Source of the DNA: Chara braunii
Lineage: Eukaryota > Streptophyta > Charophyceae > Charales > Characeae
Reading direction: 5' to 3'
Assembly: GCA_003427395.1 (NCBI GenBank)
Contig: BFEA01000001.1
Coordinates: forward strand, 4,565,931-4,598,249
DNA: 32,319 bases
Part shown: piece after piece, positions 1 to 10,214 of the stretch
Numbering within the stretch: position 1 is the stretch's first letter
Layout of the letters: every line of letters starts with the position of its first letter
The notes under the pieces: generated by a model
Databases searched by the model: none
Seen by the model: only the letters and a program-made list of their open reading frames with translations
Told to the model about the DNA's origin: nothing
Translations under genes and position numbers: made by a program

Positions 1-88
1 GATAACTGGTACATCAGCGGTACGTCCTTCCCGGTCCTCTCGTACTAGGGAAGGGTCCTCTCAATGCTCTCACGCCCACACCGGATAT

Positions 89-124
<36 letters not shown>

Positions 125-140
125 ACGTACCGCTTTCATG
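1..140 (-). rRNA. Plastid-type 23S rRNA fragment (nuclear plastid insertion), partial
   Basis: Read on the minus strand, this is the 3' part of a bacterial/plastid large-subunit rRNA. It has the GGTACGTGAGCTGGGTTC block, the GTCGTGAGACAGTTCGGTCC block and the sarcin-ricin loop core AGTACGAGAGGACCGGG. The spacer between them fits my recollection of chloroplast 23S rRNA better than plant mitochondrial 26S or nuclear 28S. Similarity stops abruptly after about position 140, and nothing resembling the neighbouring 23S sequence follows. The left side runs off the window, so the full length is unknown. A few differences from the usual plastid sequence suggest an old insertion. It is most likely a non-functional transferred copy rather than a working rRNA gene. 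Confidence 0.85.
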
Positions 141-289
141 GCATGGCTCATGCGAATCCTCTAGAAGCTAGGGGGTCCCATGATATTCTCTTTCTGTGCA
201 TTTACAATTTTTAAAAGCGAGGGACACTTATGGGTACCACGGCCTACCCTTTCTGATTTTTTTAAAAAAATTATTGCGTAAATTTGCTG

Positions 290-445
290 CATCACGTGTG
301 CGCATGCGCTGTGCAGCGCACGTGCGCAACTTGCGTGCACGTGATGCGCCTCGACTATGCTCTGAACCTTGTATTTTCTTGGAGCACAATGGCAAGTTGC
401 ATGCACGTGCGCCGAGACTATGCGCAAGTTGCGTGCACGTGATGG
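290..445. repeat. GC-rich repeat cluster built on TTGCGTGCACGTGATG
   Basis: The block TTGCGTGCACGTGATG occurs at about 331 and again at about 429, with a variant (AAGTTGCATGCACGTGCGC) at about 394. The linking text CTCGACTATGC / CGAGACTATGC is also repeated. Many short palindromes (GTGCAC, CACGTG, TGCGCA) let the region fold on itself. No gene is apparent. Confidence 0.6.
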
Positions 446-479
446 AATCGACTTCGGGATCAGATGGATGAGGGAAGGG

Positions 480-930
480 TGAGGGCGCCTGGGGAAAAGG
501 GGAGAGTCTTTTTGTTTTGAGGGCGCCCCGGGGGAGAGAGGGAAACAGTTGGTGAGGAGAAGTTGGGAAGGATGAGGGTGCGTGGGGAGAGGAGGGGGGG
601 GGGGGGGTTCGGGGCGCCTGGGGAGAGGGGGAGAGTCTTTTTGTTCTTAGGGCGCCTGGGTGGAGGAAAACAGTTGGTGAGGAGAAGGAAGGAAGTCTGT
701 TCAGAGAGGGCGAAGAAGGAATCAATTGGCATCGAGATCGTATCGGGGGTGAGGACGACCCACATTGTTTCCTTGTGCTGTGAGTCATTTCGGGATGTGG
801 ATCGACGGTTGAGGTGTGTTTGCATTTTCCAGCCAATGCTAGAGCTGGAAGAAGATGGGGAGGGATGAGGGCTCTTGGTGAGAGAAGATGGTGATGGGAA
901 GTCTGTCTACAAAGGGCAAAGAAGGAATTG
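480..930. repeat. G-rich imperfect tandem duplication
   Basis: A unit containing GGCGCCTGGGG, then GGGGAGAGTCTTTTTGTT, then AACAGTTGGTGAGGAGAAG occurs at about 485-563 and again at about 613-687. A further related stretch (GGGAAGTCTGT followed by AAGAAGGAAT) occurs at about 690-725 and 897-930. Open frames on both strands here are low-complexity and Pro/Ser- or Gly/Arg-rich. I see no supported gene in 140-1217. Confidence 0.65.
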
Positions 931-1217
931 ATTGACGTCGTGATCTGTATTTGCTTATGAATGAGGACTCCAGTATTCACTCCTGAAAGAGAGGAGAGCA
1001 GGAAAGAGGAGAAGATGCGAGATGCTTGTGGTTGACACAGGCGGCTGTGCGGAACTCAAGCGGTTTGATGAGATGACATCTAATAGGGAACAAGAAATGA
1101 GCATCTTCCACGTCCAACTTCAGCTGTTTTGTTTTCTCAAGGGGCGAAAGGGGGAGAGCAGCGTGTAGACTGTTTTCAGTAGCTGAGCGAGGATGAGGAG
1201 GAAGGGCGAATAGACAC

Positions 1218-1357
<140 letters not shown>

Positions 1358-1646
1358 TTTGTCAATGTGGAGGAAAGTTGTAGTTCCCTTTTTGGTGGTG
1401 GGTGAGTTGTAAGAGTGCACGAGTGGATAACACATTTTGAGGCTTCTTCGCAGCAGGTGTCAACCGGAGGAATATGTGATATCACGATTTGGTGATAAGG
1501 AGGACGAGCAGGGCTGAAGGAATTGCAAGGTAGTCGTTAGAGGACTGTAGTTACTGTCATACTAATGAGTGCTTGTCCCGATGTTGTGTTTGCTCTTTCA
1601 GTTTAAATTTTGGATGTTGAGCACTGAGTTGCTTATGACATCTCAT

Positions 1647-1818
1647 CTTAAAACCACACCAGTACTTCCGAAAGTCGCGGCCGCAAACAAGCGGCAAGAT
1701 GTTGGGCTGAACGGGGGCCTGGCGGCTCCGTTCCAAAGTTTCATTCAAGTGGAAACATCACAGCTCTATTGTTTTGCCGCGGCCGATGTATGGGCAAGTA
1801 GTACCTGGTGGTTTTAAG
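1647..1818. mobile_element. Small foldback element (MITE-like), degenerate
   Basis: The left end CTTAAAACCACACCAGTACTT followed by GTCGCGGCCGC is matched in inverted orientation by the right end, which carries GCCGCGGCCG and then a CAAGTAGTACCTGGTGGTTTTAAG-type sequence. The arms are about 45 bp with several differences. The terminal motif resembles the ends of the element at 18593-18792. No transposase is encoded, and I could not define a target duplication. Confidence 0.5.
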
Positions 1819-1819
1819 T

Positions 1820-2725
1820 AGGGATGTGAATTTCTTGTCCTTTTTGTTATCTCCTGGTTTGGTATCCGAGGGGACATAAATACCCCGGGAGGTACGGAAC
1901 CCGGGCGTCCACCGCATGTGTGGCGCTGATCGAACAGCTGAGTGTGCATCGGTCATGTCCAAGTTCAATCTTTGCCAGAGCTAACGCGTGCTTCTCAACT
2001 TCTCATGTACTTTTCCATTATTATTTTGTCGAGTGTCATCGGACACTCTTTTCTATTTCTTTGACGTGGCAGATTTTGGAGAACACATTATGTTTTTGTT
2101 GGCATCATGCCATCAGAATGCGACAACATCCCGTCAATTGCAGACATGATTATCACAGGCGAGGTCATTTTATCGCTTATCCTAATGCTGGATTGATTAC
2201 AGAAGGGTTGTTTTTAATTTGCCTTTTATGATCTGCTTGGTCTCATCATGAAACCACGAGTACTTCCAAGCAACTTCTCCCCTGCGCTGGAAAAAAAAAA
2301 AAAAAAAAAAGAACCAAGTCGGGCCTTCGTTTGGCTGGTGCTGCCCGTTGTGCCCCGGAGGCTGAGCCCCGAAAGATGCGGCCGCATGCAAGCCGAATCG
2401 TTGAAAGAATAGTGGGGAAACGTATTGGCGGTTTAAATGTTTCAAAAGTTTCTGATACCTTTTTTTTTTTTTTTTTTTTTTTCTGATACCTAAGAAGGTC
2501 ACCTTTTTTAATAGTGGGCTTTCGTTGCCCGGAACATTTTGTGGCCAGGTGCTGTGATTACCATTGAATACACTCACAGAATAATTGGAGATACCACAAG
2601 CGAATACCATATAACCTAATTGGCTACAAGTAGAATAAGCAATAACCGTTTTCAAATCATTTTGTAAAATTCTTCTTAAGATCAGGTTGTTGACTGTTGA
2701 TCTGTGACTGTCTGGTGATGTTGAC
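1820..2725. other. No recognisable gene; two homopolymer runs
   Basis: This stretch holds a poly(A) run at 2290-2310 and a poly(T) run at 2460-2482, the latter flanked on both sides by TCTGATACCT. Short open frames exist but none shows a recognisable domain. Confidence 0.5.
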
Positions 2726-2878
2726 TGATATCTTGGTACGGAAGGTCACAGTTCCTTGCCTTGTCTGGAGACTATCTTCAGGAATGACATCTTGGTAGGG
2801 AAGGTCACTGTCCTTGCCTTGGCTGGAGACTATCTTCACGAATGACATCTTGGTACGAAAGGTCACTGTCCTTGCCTT
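2726..2878. repeat. 59-bp tandem repeat, about 2.6 copies
   Basis: Units starting TGAYATCTTGGTA occur at 2726, 2785 and 2843. Each continues with GGTCACTGTCCTTGCCTT and then CTGGAGACTATCTTCA. The periods are 59 and 58 bp, and the last unit is partial. Confidence 0.85.
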
Positions 2879-2950
2879 CAGGAAAGTGGTACTTGTCTGG
2901 AGACCATATTGCTGGCCGAATCGAGTGATTTACGTTCTCAACTTCTCCCA

Positions 2951-3346
2951 GGATGTTGTGGATGTGCCATCAGGACAGCCGTCACCATGGCTTCCATCAC
3001 GACAGCCATCACCACGGTTCCCATCAACAGCATCACGATTGTCCGCATAGGCACGGTTTTGTCTCCATTAGCTGCCATCGCACACCTTGCGAGTCATGCG
3101 GGGATCTCCGGGGGGTCGGGCTGCCTCACGACAGCCATCATCCGGACAGTCGTCGTCGTGACAGCCATCATCAAGTCAGGCGTCATCACGACGGGTGTCA
3201 TGACAGTCGTCAACATAAAAGCCATCATCACAACAACCATTACCACAAAGGCCGATATGGCACCCATCACCACCGTGGCAATCGTTATCATTCAGATTAC
3301 GCCGTCACAACAGCGGGGCTGTTACGACCCCGATGACCACGGCTAT
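2951..3346 (+). CDS. Possible His-rich exon (low confidence)
   Basis: A polypyrimidine/AG boundary (CTTCTCCCAG, ending about 2950) precedes an open frame beginning at an ATG at 2953. It encodes a strongly His-, Asp- and Ser-rich segment with many HH pairs. The frame stops near 3336. A neighbouring frame reads on as a Cys/Tyr/Asp-containing stretch up to a good splice donor, ATGGTGAGT, at about 3345. A single-base frameshift may therefore separate two halves of an old exon. Against this, the DNA is rich in CATCAC-like triplets, so His, Thr/Ile and Met/Val frames all appear by composition. I recognise no family. A metal-binding extracellular protein is one possibility, but chance repeat translation is as likely. 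Confidence 0.25.
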
Positions 3347-3404
3347 GGTGAGTGGTACACCCATACTCGTCTTGGCAGCCACCACAAAATGGTAGCTACT
3401 ACCC

Positions 3405-3503
3405 TCTTCCCCCGAATACAACGTACGGTCATTATAGCTGAATTTAGACTGAAAGATGCCCCAAATTCAGCTATAATGACCGTACGTTGTATTAGGGGGA
3501 AGA
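3405..3503. repeat. Near-perfect hairpin, 41-bp stem with 17-nt loop
   Basis: The arms at 3405-3445 and 3463-3503 are reverse complements, with one G/A mismatch in 41 bp; the inner 31 bp are perfect. The loop is AGACTGAAAGATGCCCC. Transcribed, it would form a long RNA duplex similar in size to a plant miRNA precursor. It could equally be a tiny foldback element. No gene surrounds it. Confidence 0.9.
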
Positions 3504-3509
3504 CTGTAG

Positions 3510-4690
3510 TCCATTGCTCTCTGAGGGAAGGTTTTCATCGGGAGCCATGTGACGAAATCGGGTGTAGTTTTTGCCCTTTCCCCAGGTCTGTGCGAGCATT
3601 TTCATGTCGATAGGCAAAAATCCATCAAGATAAGGGTGCTCACATCCAGCCCCACCTCTGTCAAGTTTGTACGATCTGTTCACGCTTTCATAGCCGCATT
3701 CTACGGTCATCCGTAATATGATCCTCGCAGGGCAGTTGTGTTCGTCACGTGCTTCCCTGCATGCAGCATGGACTTTAGCGGGAATGGGCTTTTGCTAATA
3801 TCCCCAAGAGTGGCAAGTTGCTCAGGTTAGGATAGCAGGTGCTTGATTATACACACAAAGGCCTGCAGGCGTTTCATCTGTTTCCCGAGTAACGGTGGAG
3901 GCAGTGTGAAGGCTGCAAGAAATTATTATGGGTCCCCTTTATTATTTGGGAGCGCATTTTTCTCTACCAAGTGCGGCGTCTACCTGTCGACAGCACCGAA
4001 CAAAAGTAGTGGCGTGCACCAGCCAAAGTTTGGGAGGAGCGAGCGGTCTCTCTGTTCAGAACCAAAGCTATATACCAGTTGGCTGGAAGAGTCGTTGTTT
4101 CAGCGAGAAATGGTTTTTTGCTTTTCCCGAAAAATCACGTGGTGGGTGGTGCAGCCTTTCCGCACAAACTGCCGGTGAGTATGGTGCGCGCCGCCGAAAG
4201 GCTCAGCAGCCTCTACCCCTGAGGCCGACCGAGGCTCCCATGAACGGGCCACTAAATTTTGAGTCTCCTTACCTTGGGGAATTTGCGCTCGTCTCCTTCA
4301 ACAAAAGAGTTTTCAGGGTTGTGGATTACATGCCCCGCTAAGGGAAAAGTATTTGAAAACTTTTTTCAAAGCCTGACAGAAATGTTTTGCCCATCGGAGA
4401 AATCGGTGTTGCGGATGTGACAGACATGGCTGCTACCATCCCCAGGCCTGACCATTACGATCAATTGGTGTTCCCGGGCTGGCTGGTCAAAAACCACTGC
4501 CGTTCATCCACCGGTCTCTTTGGACCTCTTCTCTCTGATTGCGGGTTTCCGATGCCTTCGGCCGCATTCCGAATGGGGCCTATGATTTTGCGGTCGATTG
4601 CAATATAGACTCAAGAGCTTTTCACACACGATACCATACATGCAAAGATGGATGTCGATCGTAGCCTGGTCAAAGCCTCTGGCGGAGACA
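3510..4690. other. Unassigned region with weak open frames
   Basis: The longest open frame, 3928-4341 (+), could encode 137 residues with no domain I recognise. A donor-like CCGGTGAGTATG lies at about 4168. A second frame, 4387-4608 (+), gives 73 residues, also unrecognised. Neither has support beyond being open. I would not call genes here. Confidence 0.2.
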
Positions 4691-4702
4691 ACAACAGAAG
4701 GA

Positions 4703-4736
<34 letters not shown>

Positions 4737-4822
4737 GTAAAACTCAGACCCCTATAGTGCTAGCGATGCTGATGGGAACAGACACCGCTAGCACCTGGGG
4801 ACAGGCCACAACAGAAGGATCA
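4690..4822. repeat. Poly(T) run between direct repeats, plus small inverted repeat
   Basis: ACAACAGAAGGATC occurs just before a run of about 31 T (4705-4735) and again at about 4808-4821. Between them, GTGCTAGCG (4757-4765) pairs perfectly with CGCTAGCAC (4786-4794). This looks like an old small insertion on the minus strand, with the T-run as its tail. Confidence 0.45.
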
Positions 4823-5517
4823 TTTGGATGCTCTCGACCACAATTTTGTTTGCAGGAGCTGAACAGCTTGCTGGAAAGAGATCGGTGAAACTGAACTTCA
4901 AATCTTGTTGGAAATAGATAGGCAAAACTCCACTCCACAGATGGTTAAAGAAATATTGTGCATCTGAATGTGTTACCAGCCGGGCGGTCTGAGTTGGCCT
5001 AGATTGCCGCGGGTGGCCTCGTCGGGCAAGCTCCCGGCAAAGTCCCCGTCAGCTGTGTGTCCGAAATTGGATTCAATGTGGGTTCCGCGTTGAACGGTTC
5101 AGCGGCCGTTAAATTCCGTTGATTTGGCGATTGAACACCGAAGCGGCAGCGGGACTCACAGGGACCCGCGAGGATTTTTTTGGTGGGCTGAAAATCTTTT
5201 TGAGGTTTACAACGTCGTACTTTTATTTTATTTTTTTGAGCTTTGACTATATTTTAAAAAAAAATAAAAAACATAAACACAAAGGGAAAAAAAAACAAAA
5301 ACAAAAGATGAAGTGACTTTTTCTTTTTTGTTGTTTCACAGACACTTTTTTAGGGCTAAAAAAAAAAAGCAGAAAAACTAATTAAAAATATAGGGTTATA
5401 GATCTTTCAAAGATGTATAACAATGTTTTTTTTAATTTGTTTTTTGAATGTCATGTAGTTACAAAAAAAAGAACATAAAAACAAAAATAAAAAATAAAAA
5501 AACGAAAAACAGACAGG

Positions 5518-5602
5518 CACACACACAAACACGAACATATAAAAACACATACACACACACACACACACACGCACACACACGCACACACACACACAAACAC
5601 AN

Positions 5603-5664
<62 letters not shown>

Positions 5665-5790
5665 GCACACACACACACACATGCACACACACACACACAC
5701 ACACTTACAAACACGCACATATTCATGCACAGACACACTCTCACACACAGGCACACAGATACACACATAGGCGCAACAACACACCTGCAC
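5518..5790. repeat. Long (CA)n microsatellite
   Basis: Mainly CA/AC dinucleotides with occasional AAAC, CGC and CATA variants. There is one undetermined base at 5602. The His/Thr and Val/Cys frames here are repeat translations. The preceding 5220-5515 is A/T-rich, with A4-8 runs. Confidence 0.97.
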
Positions 5791-5799
5791 TCACATAAC

Positions 5800-6590
5800 T
5801 GGGGGGCCTTTGCGGTTGGGGGATGTGGGGGAAGATGGTTTAGAGGGCTTCCGGGTAGGTTTGGGGACTGGTGCCGGGGGGTTGCTCAGTGGTGGGTGGC
5901 AGCGCAGTCGGTGTTGGTCTCATTTGGTGGTATAAGAGGTGCTTCAGGGGTTGGGGGAATGCTTTCTTTTTTAGCCGCGGGGGGGGGGGCGGGCAGTTTG
6001 AGTGCGCAGGTGGCGAGGGCCACGTGTTCCGGACACCGTGCATCATTTCATTTTTTCCGAAAAGCGCGGGAGCGGTGCATTTTTGCGTTTAATGGGAATT
6101 CAACGGGATTTTTTCAGTTTCAACAGGATTCAAGGGGAGTTTAATTCCCCGTTAAAAAGACACACAGCCGGTCAAGGTGTCGGGCAGTCCCAGTCCCAAA
6201 AAAAAAAAAAAAAAAAAAATCTGGGAAAAAAACTATGTCATGCAGAGTTGCAAACCAAACATCTTTTGCCCGAGGGTGAGCACAAAATGTTTTCGGTATG
6301 GAATCAGAAATAAAAAATAAAAATAAAATACTATTTCATATCGTACTCCTTTACGCCCCTTTGAGCCGTTTAGAACCCCGCTTATACCCCATAGACACTC
6401 TTTGGTGAGATGTCACCAAACTCAAAAGATAAGGCTGGATTTGGGCACGTATCAGTGCGCGTAAAATTGCCCCACTGCAAGTTCGCCCGGGACGCCCGGG
6501 CTGGGTGACTCTGTTAACGTAGGTATCTGATTAGCAATCTTCAGTTTCCCAAAAAGGGAACAGGATACAACTATGGTTCAGCGTGGCGTG
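5800..6590. other. Intergenic; G-rich then A-rich, no gene seen
   Basis: 5800-6010 is G-rich with a run of about ten G. A poly(A) run lies at about 6199-6220. TTTGGTGA (6401-6408) and TCACCAAA (6413-6420) form a small perfect hairpin. Open frames are composition-driven. Confidence 0.4.
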
Positions 6591-6595
6591 TCCAA

Positions 6596-6597
<2 letters not shown>

Positions 6598-6667
<70 letters not shown>
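6598..6667. repeat. (CT)n microsatellite
   Basis: About 35 uninterrupted CT dinucleotides. Confidence 0.98.
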
Positions 6668-6669
<2 letters not shown>

Positions 6670-7063
6670 CTTTTTGTGAGCATGGCTGTCATTACGTCGT
6701 CAATGATGTCAACTCATAGCTGCAACGAGAAGCAAAGCATTTCCCGAGGAAACAAGCCATGAATAACACTTTTGGTATTTTGAAGTTGGTCTTTGTACAA
6801 GGAAGAAACATGACCCAGGGAAAGCTTCTCCACAGTTTTTGCTTGAAAAATGAGAAGGGAATGAAGTGAGCAGATGTTGGAACATGTTAATGCCAAAATC
6901 TGAAAGAGAGGAGAGAGGAAGGAAGGAGAGTGGAAAGAAGAGATGGGAAGAGGTAGGAAAGGGAGGTGCGGAAATTTTTTTGTGAAGTTGTGAGATTTAT
7001 GTGGAGTGACTGAAAGAAATGGGAGACTGGATATTTAAACATAATCCAATGGGATTTATTTTG

Positions 7064-7444
7064 GGATAATTTGCAAAATACCCTCATAAGTTGAGATATA
7101 TGACAAAATGCCCCTGAAAGATGTGGGTAGAGCGGAATGCCCTTTTGGGCCAAAATCTTTGTGTTTGCCCCTGTCAGGCGGCTGTCCAACTTTGCAATCT
7201 GGGCCTTCCCGTTTGGGCCTTGGCATGTTTGCAATAGCGCCTAGGAGAAGTTGGCAAGTACTGGGGCATTTTGCAAAGTTGGACGGTAGCCGGTAGGGGT
7301 ATATTGCAAAGATGGAGGTCTAACCGATGCCAGGGGTATTTCACAGAATATGTTTCTTGTCAGAGGGGCATTCTGCTCTACCCACATCTTTTAGGGGCAT
7401 TTTGACATGTATGTCAACTTATGGGGGTATTTTTCAAATTATCC
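7064..7444. mobile_element. Foldback MITE-like element with ~80-bp terminal inverted repeats
   Basis: The left arm starts GGATAATTTGCAAAATACCC, and the right arm ends with its inverted counterpart, CAAATTATCC. The arms align for about 79 bp with few mismatches (7064-7142 against 7366-7444), sharing CATAAGTTGA, AAAATGCCCCT and AGATGTGGGTAGAGC. Inside, GTCCAACTTTGCAA and TTGCAAAGTTGGAC form a second inverted pair, so almost the whole 381 bp can fold. No coding capacity. The flanks GATTTATTTT and GATGTATTTC are similar but not identical, so a target duplication is unproven. It is related in plan to the element at 8654-9036. Confidence 0.8.
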
Positions 7445-7449
7445 GATGT

Positions 7450-7990
7450 ATTTCTTTTCTTTTCTTTTTAAATCTCCCCACTGCCTCTGAGCCTGTTTTT
7501 ATCGACCCTGATTTTCACTGCGCACCGAGTTTTGCCGAACCTGGGTTCCGCGTTGTGTTTTTTTTTATCTGGTACTCTTCTGGAAAAAGAAACGAAAAAC
7601 AGGGCCAGACTTTCGAAAAAGAACAAGCACGGCGCTACAGCGACACCCTCACATCCACAAAAAAAAAAAAAAAAAAAAAAAGAGAAAAGCCAAACACCCC
7701 TTTGGACGTGTTACCAGGTAGATACCTACTCAAATTAGTTGCGCGAGTATGCGCTCAGTGAGGGCATTACGGCAGGGGTGTAAGTCCGGAGAAGAACAAA
7801 AAAAAATAAAAAAAATTGAAACTGAACTTAGTGTGGGCATGCCCTCCTCCACAAAAGTGTCAGCATCCCGCGGACTGTGCCGTGCCTCGCTGTCAGGGCA
7901 CCAAAACAAGAAAAGAAGAAAAAAAGCAAAAACACAGCAATGAAAAACTGAAACTGGCCGCAATAGTAGTTAGATACTTTCTCGCGAGTT
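7450..7990. other. A/T-rich spacer with homopolymers
   Basis: There is a TCTTTTCTTTT tract and a poly(A) run of about 22 bases at 7660-7681. No recognisable gene. Confidence 0.4.
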
Positions 7991-7993
7991 TTG

Positions 7994-8145
7994 ATGCGAG
8001 CACAACTTTGTGCATGGTCGTCCCTGACATGGTCTTTTGTTTTTCCCTTTATTTCTCAAACGGGCCCACATGCGAGCACGACTTTGTGCACGGTCGTCCC
8101 TGACATGGTCTTTTGTTTTTTCTCTTTATTTTTCAAACGCCCACA
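7994..8145. repeat. 76-bp tandem duplication
   Basis: The unit ATGCGAGCACRACTTTGTGC, followed by GGTCGTCCCTGACATGGTC and a TTTATTTYTCAAACG tail, starts at 7994 and again at 8070. The copies differ at few positions, so the duplication is fairly recent. Confidence 0.9.
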
Positions 8146-8653
8146 AGGCCCAACTGCCACGCCTCGTCCGACCCTCGAAAAGTTGAGAAGAAAATGGAAA
8201 ACTGCCAGTTTTCCCATTTTTCCCAAGAGTGAGCGAGGTCGTGGTGGTCGAAGAGGTCTGACGATCCAATGGAATTTCTTTTTCATTTCTTGATTGATGC
8301 GTGTCGTTCTTGCACGAGGGCCTGATGAGATTGGCTAGGAAGATTGTCACACCTGGCTGGGCACCCGGGCGGACCTGATGCCTGGGGTGCTCGGGTGTGC
8401 CGAAGAAAATATCTGTTTCGGTTTTCTGCGCTCTCCCAGAGGACCCCAAATCCGGGCTCATTTCTTTTTTTGAGAGNGGGGGGGGGGGAAGGGCGGCATA
8501 AATTGGTTTTAAAGGGGCTAAAGGGGTTCAGAGGGGGGTGCCTTAGTGGGATTCTGTGATTTCTTTTTTATCTCTGTTTTGGTGAGGAATTCTGATGTGA
8601 CCCTCAGCCAAAAGCCGTTCGCATTGCAATTCTACACAAGGTATTTGTTTTTT
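8146..8653. other. No recognisable gene; G-run with an undetermined base
   Basis: A run of G around 8470-8488 contains one undetermined base (8477). Short frames in this stretch lack any recognisable domain. Confidence 0.4.
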
Positions 8654-9036
8654 GGGACAATTGTTGAAATGCCCCTGAAAGTTGGGGTATCTCGTTAGAT
8701 ACCCCTAAAAGGCATCGGTATCGCGAACCCTATGACAGGTGTGAAACGTTTCAAAATACCCCACGTGCCAATCGGACCTGCCATCTTTTGCATGTACCCC
8801 TACCGGGCTCTGTGCAACTTGTCGATATGCCTCGGTATTTCTGGCTTTCAAGTTTGGACCCTTCAGTTAGCGAAAGAAATGCACCGGCTCCTTCAGCTTA
8901 GGGCCAGGGCATATGGTGAAGTTTGTGATGACCAGGACAGGGGAGGAGGCAGATGTTCAGGGCATTTCGGCATAGCCCTGTGTTATAGGAATGTCTGATG
9001 GAACACCCCAACTGTTAGGGGTATTTCAACAATTTT
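8654..9036. mobile_element. Second foldback MITE-like element
   Basis: The left end reads GGGACAATTGTTGAAATGCC, then CCTGAAAGTTGGGGT. The right end is its inverted form, with CACCCCAACTGTTAGGGGTA then TTTCAACAATT. The arms are about 55 bp with several differences and include the inverted ATACCCC / GGAATGT region. The outermost right bases are replaced by a poly(T) run. The GGGAYAATT start matches the element at 7064, suggesting one family. The interior has no recognisable protein. Confidence 0.65.
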
Positions 9037-9095
9037 TTTTTTTTTTGGAAGAAAACTGGTTTTTCACGAGTGCCCGCCAGCCCTGTAAGGTTAGC

Positions 9096-9800
9096 ACTTT
9101 TTAGAATGTATCGGGCTGTACTTGTGGGCACAGTGGATGAATCCGAGGGCTTGGTATTTCTTTTGCCGTTTGTTTGTTTTTTTTGGAAGCAGTATCTCGG
9201 CTGTTTGTGTTTTTGCTCCCCGTGAGACATGGGGAGCATTCAATGCTTGCCAAGCGTTCCAAGTCCACAGCGTCACTGTGACATAGCACTTTCCAGAATG
9301 TATCTGGCTGCACTTGGGTGCAGCAGAGGATGTATTTGAGGGCATTCACGTTCAGGGATTGGTACCTCTTCTCCCCTTTGTTTTTTTTTGTTTTTTTCGT
9401 TTTCTGTTTTTTTTTTTTGTTTTTTTTTTTTGGAAGCAGAATCACGGCTGTTTGTGCTTCTGCTCCCCGTGAGAGACGGGGAGCATTCAATGCGTGCCAA
9501 CCGTTTCAATTCCAGGGCTTCACTTGACGTAGCACTTTCCAGAATGTATCTGGCTGCACTTCGCTGCAGCAGCGGATGTATCTAAGGGCAGATGTATCTG
9601 AAGGGCAGATGTATCTGAAGGGCAGATGTATCTGAGGGCAATCGCGTTCAGAGCTTGGTACCTTTTTTCCCCTTTTTTTTTTTTTGGCTTTTTTTTGTTT
9701 TCCTTTTCAAGATTCTAGGCTGTTTCTGATTCTGCTCCCTGCCAGAGGGGGGGGAGCATTCAACGAGATCTTTCCAGATGGATCTGGATGCCCTTCTGCC
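9096..9800. repeat. Tandem array of ~190-245-bp units, about 3 copies plus a partial
   Basis: Units begin CACTTTYYAGAATGTATC at 9096, 9286 and 9532, with a decayed partial start near 9770 (CTTTCCAGATGGATCTGG). Each unit has a T-rich tract of variable length, then GGCTGTTT, then GCTCCCYG and a GGGGAGCATTCAA block. In the third unit a 16-17-bp sub-repeat (GATGTATCTGAAGGGCA) is expanded to four copies at about 9575-9642. Length differences between units come mainly from the T tracts and this sub-repeat. Confidence 0.88.
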
Positions 9801-9937
9801 CAGGCCATTTTCATGTACACAAGTGGAAACAAGAAAACTATAGCCGCTTTACATTCCAGCTGCTGGCAGCAGGTCCAGAATAAGGGCGGTGCTTGTGCCA
9901 AGCATCAAATGTCCCATGTTGGTTCCCGCCCCCAGCA

Positions 9938-10009
9938 GGCTCGGCAAAAATCGGCGCGCAGGGCATATTCACGCTCGGCTTCAATAGCTGGGCCAAGTAC
10001 TGGTGGTTT
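9938..10009. mobile_element. Solitary MITE end related to 18593-18792
   Basis: About 70 bp ending in ATAGCTGGGCCAAGTACTGG then TGGTTT matches the right end of the element at 18593-18792, including the upstream GCAAAAATYGGCGYGC stretch. The opposite end is not found nearby, so this is a truncated copy. Confidence 0.65.
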
Positions 10010-10055
10010 AACAGAGCCCAAAATCTTCAGGTTTTCTTCAGGGTCATTGTAAAAA

Positions 10056-10144
10056 ACGTCTTGCACCTCAGACTTGTCACCAGTCCAAAAAAAAAAAAAA
10101 AAAAAAAAAAACACGTCCTGCACCTCAGATTTGTCACCAGTCCA
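10056..10144. repeat. 32-bp direct repeats flanking a poly(A) run
   Basis: The segments 10056-10087 and 10113-10144 are identical except for two C/T differences. They enclose about 25 A. The arrangement resembles a tailed insertion between target duplications, but nothing besides the A-run lies between them. Confidence 0.9.
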
Positions 10145-10214
10145 TAGATTGGACACCAAAGATCTCCAACGCCCTAACAAACAACACCAAACTTGGCACA
10201 CGAAAACCTTGGCC

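Noticed and set aside
2953-3336. CRISPR-like or zinc-finger reading of the His-rich region
   Set aside because: No evenly spaced identical repeats and no regular C2H2 spacing.
5407-5798. Cys/Val and His/Thr open frames across the CA array
   Set aside because: Pure dinucleotide-repeat translations.
9096-9800. Array considered as CRISPR
   Set aside because: Units are long and imperfect with T tracts. This is an ordinary eukaryotic tandem repeat.
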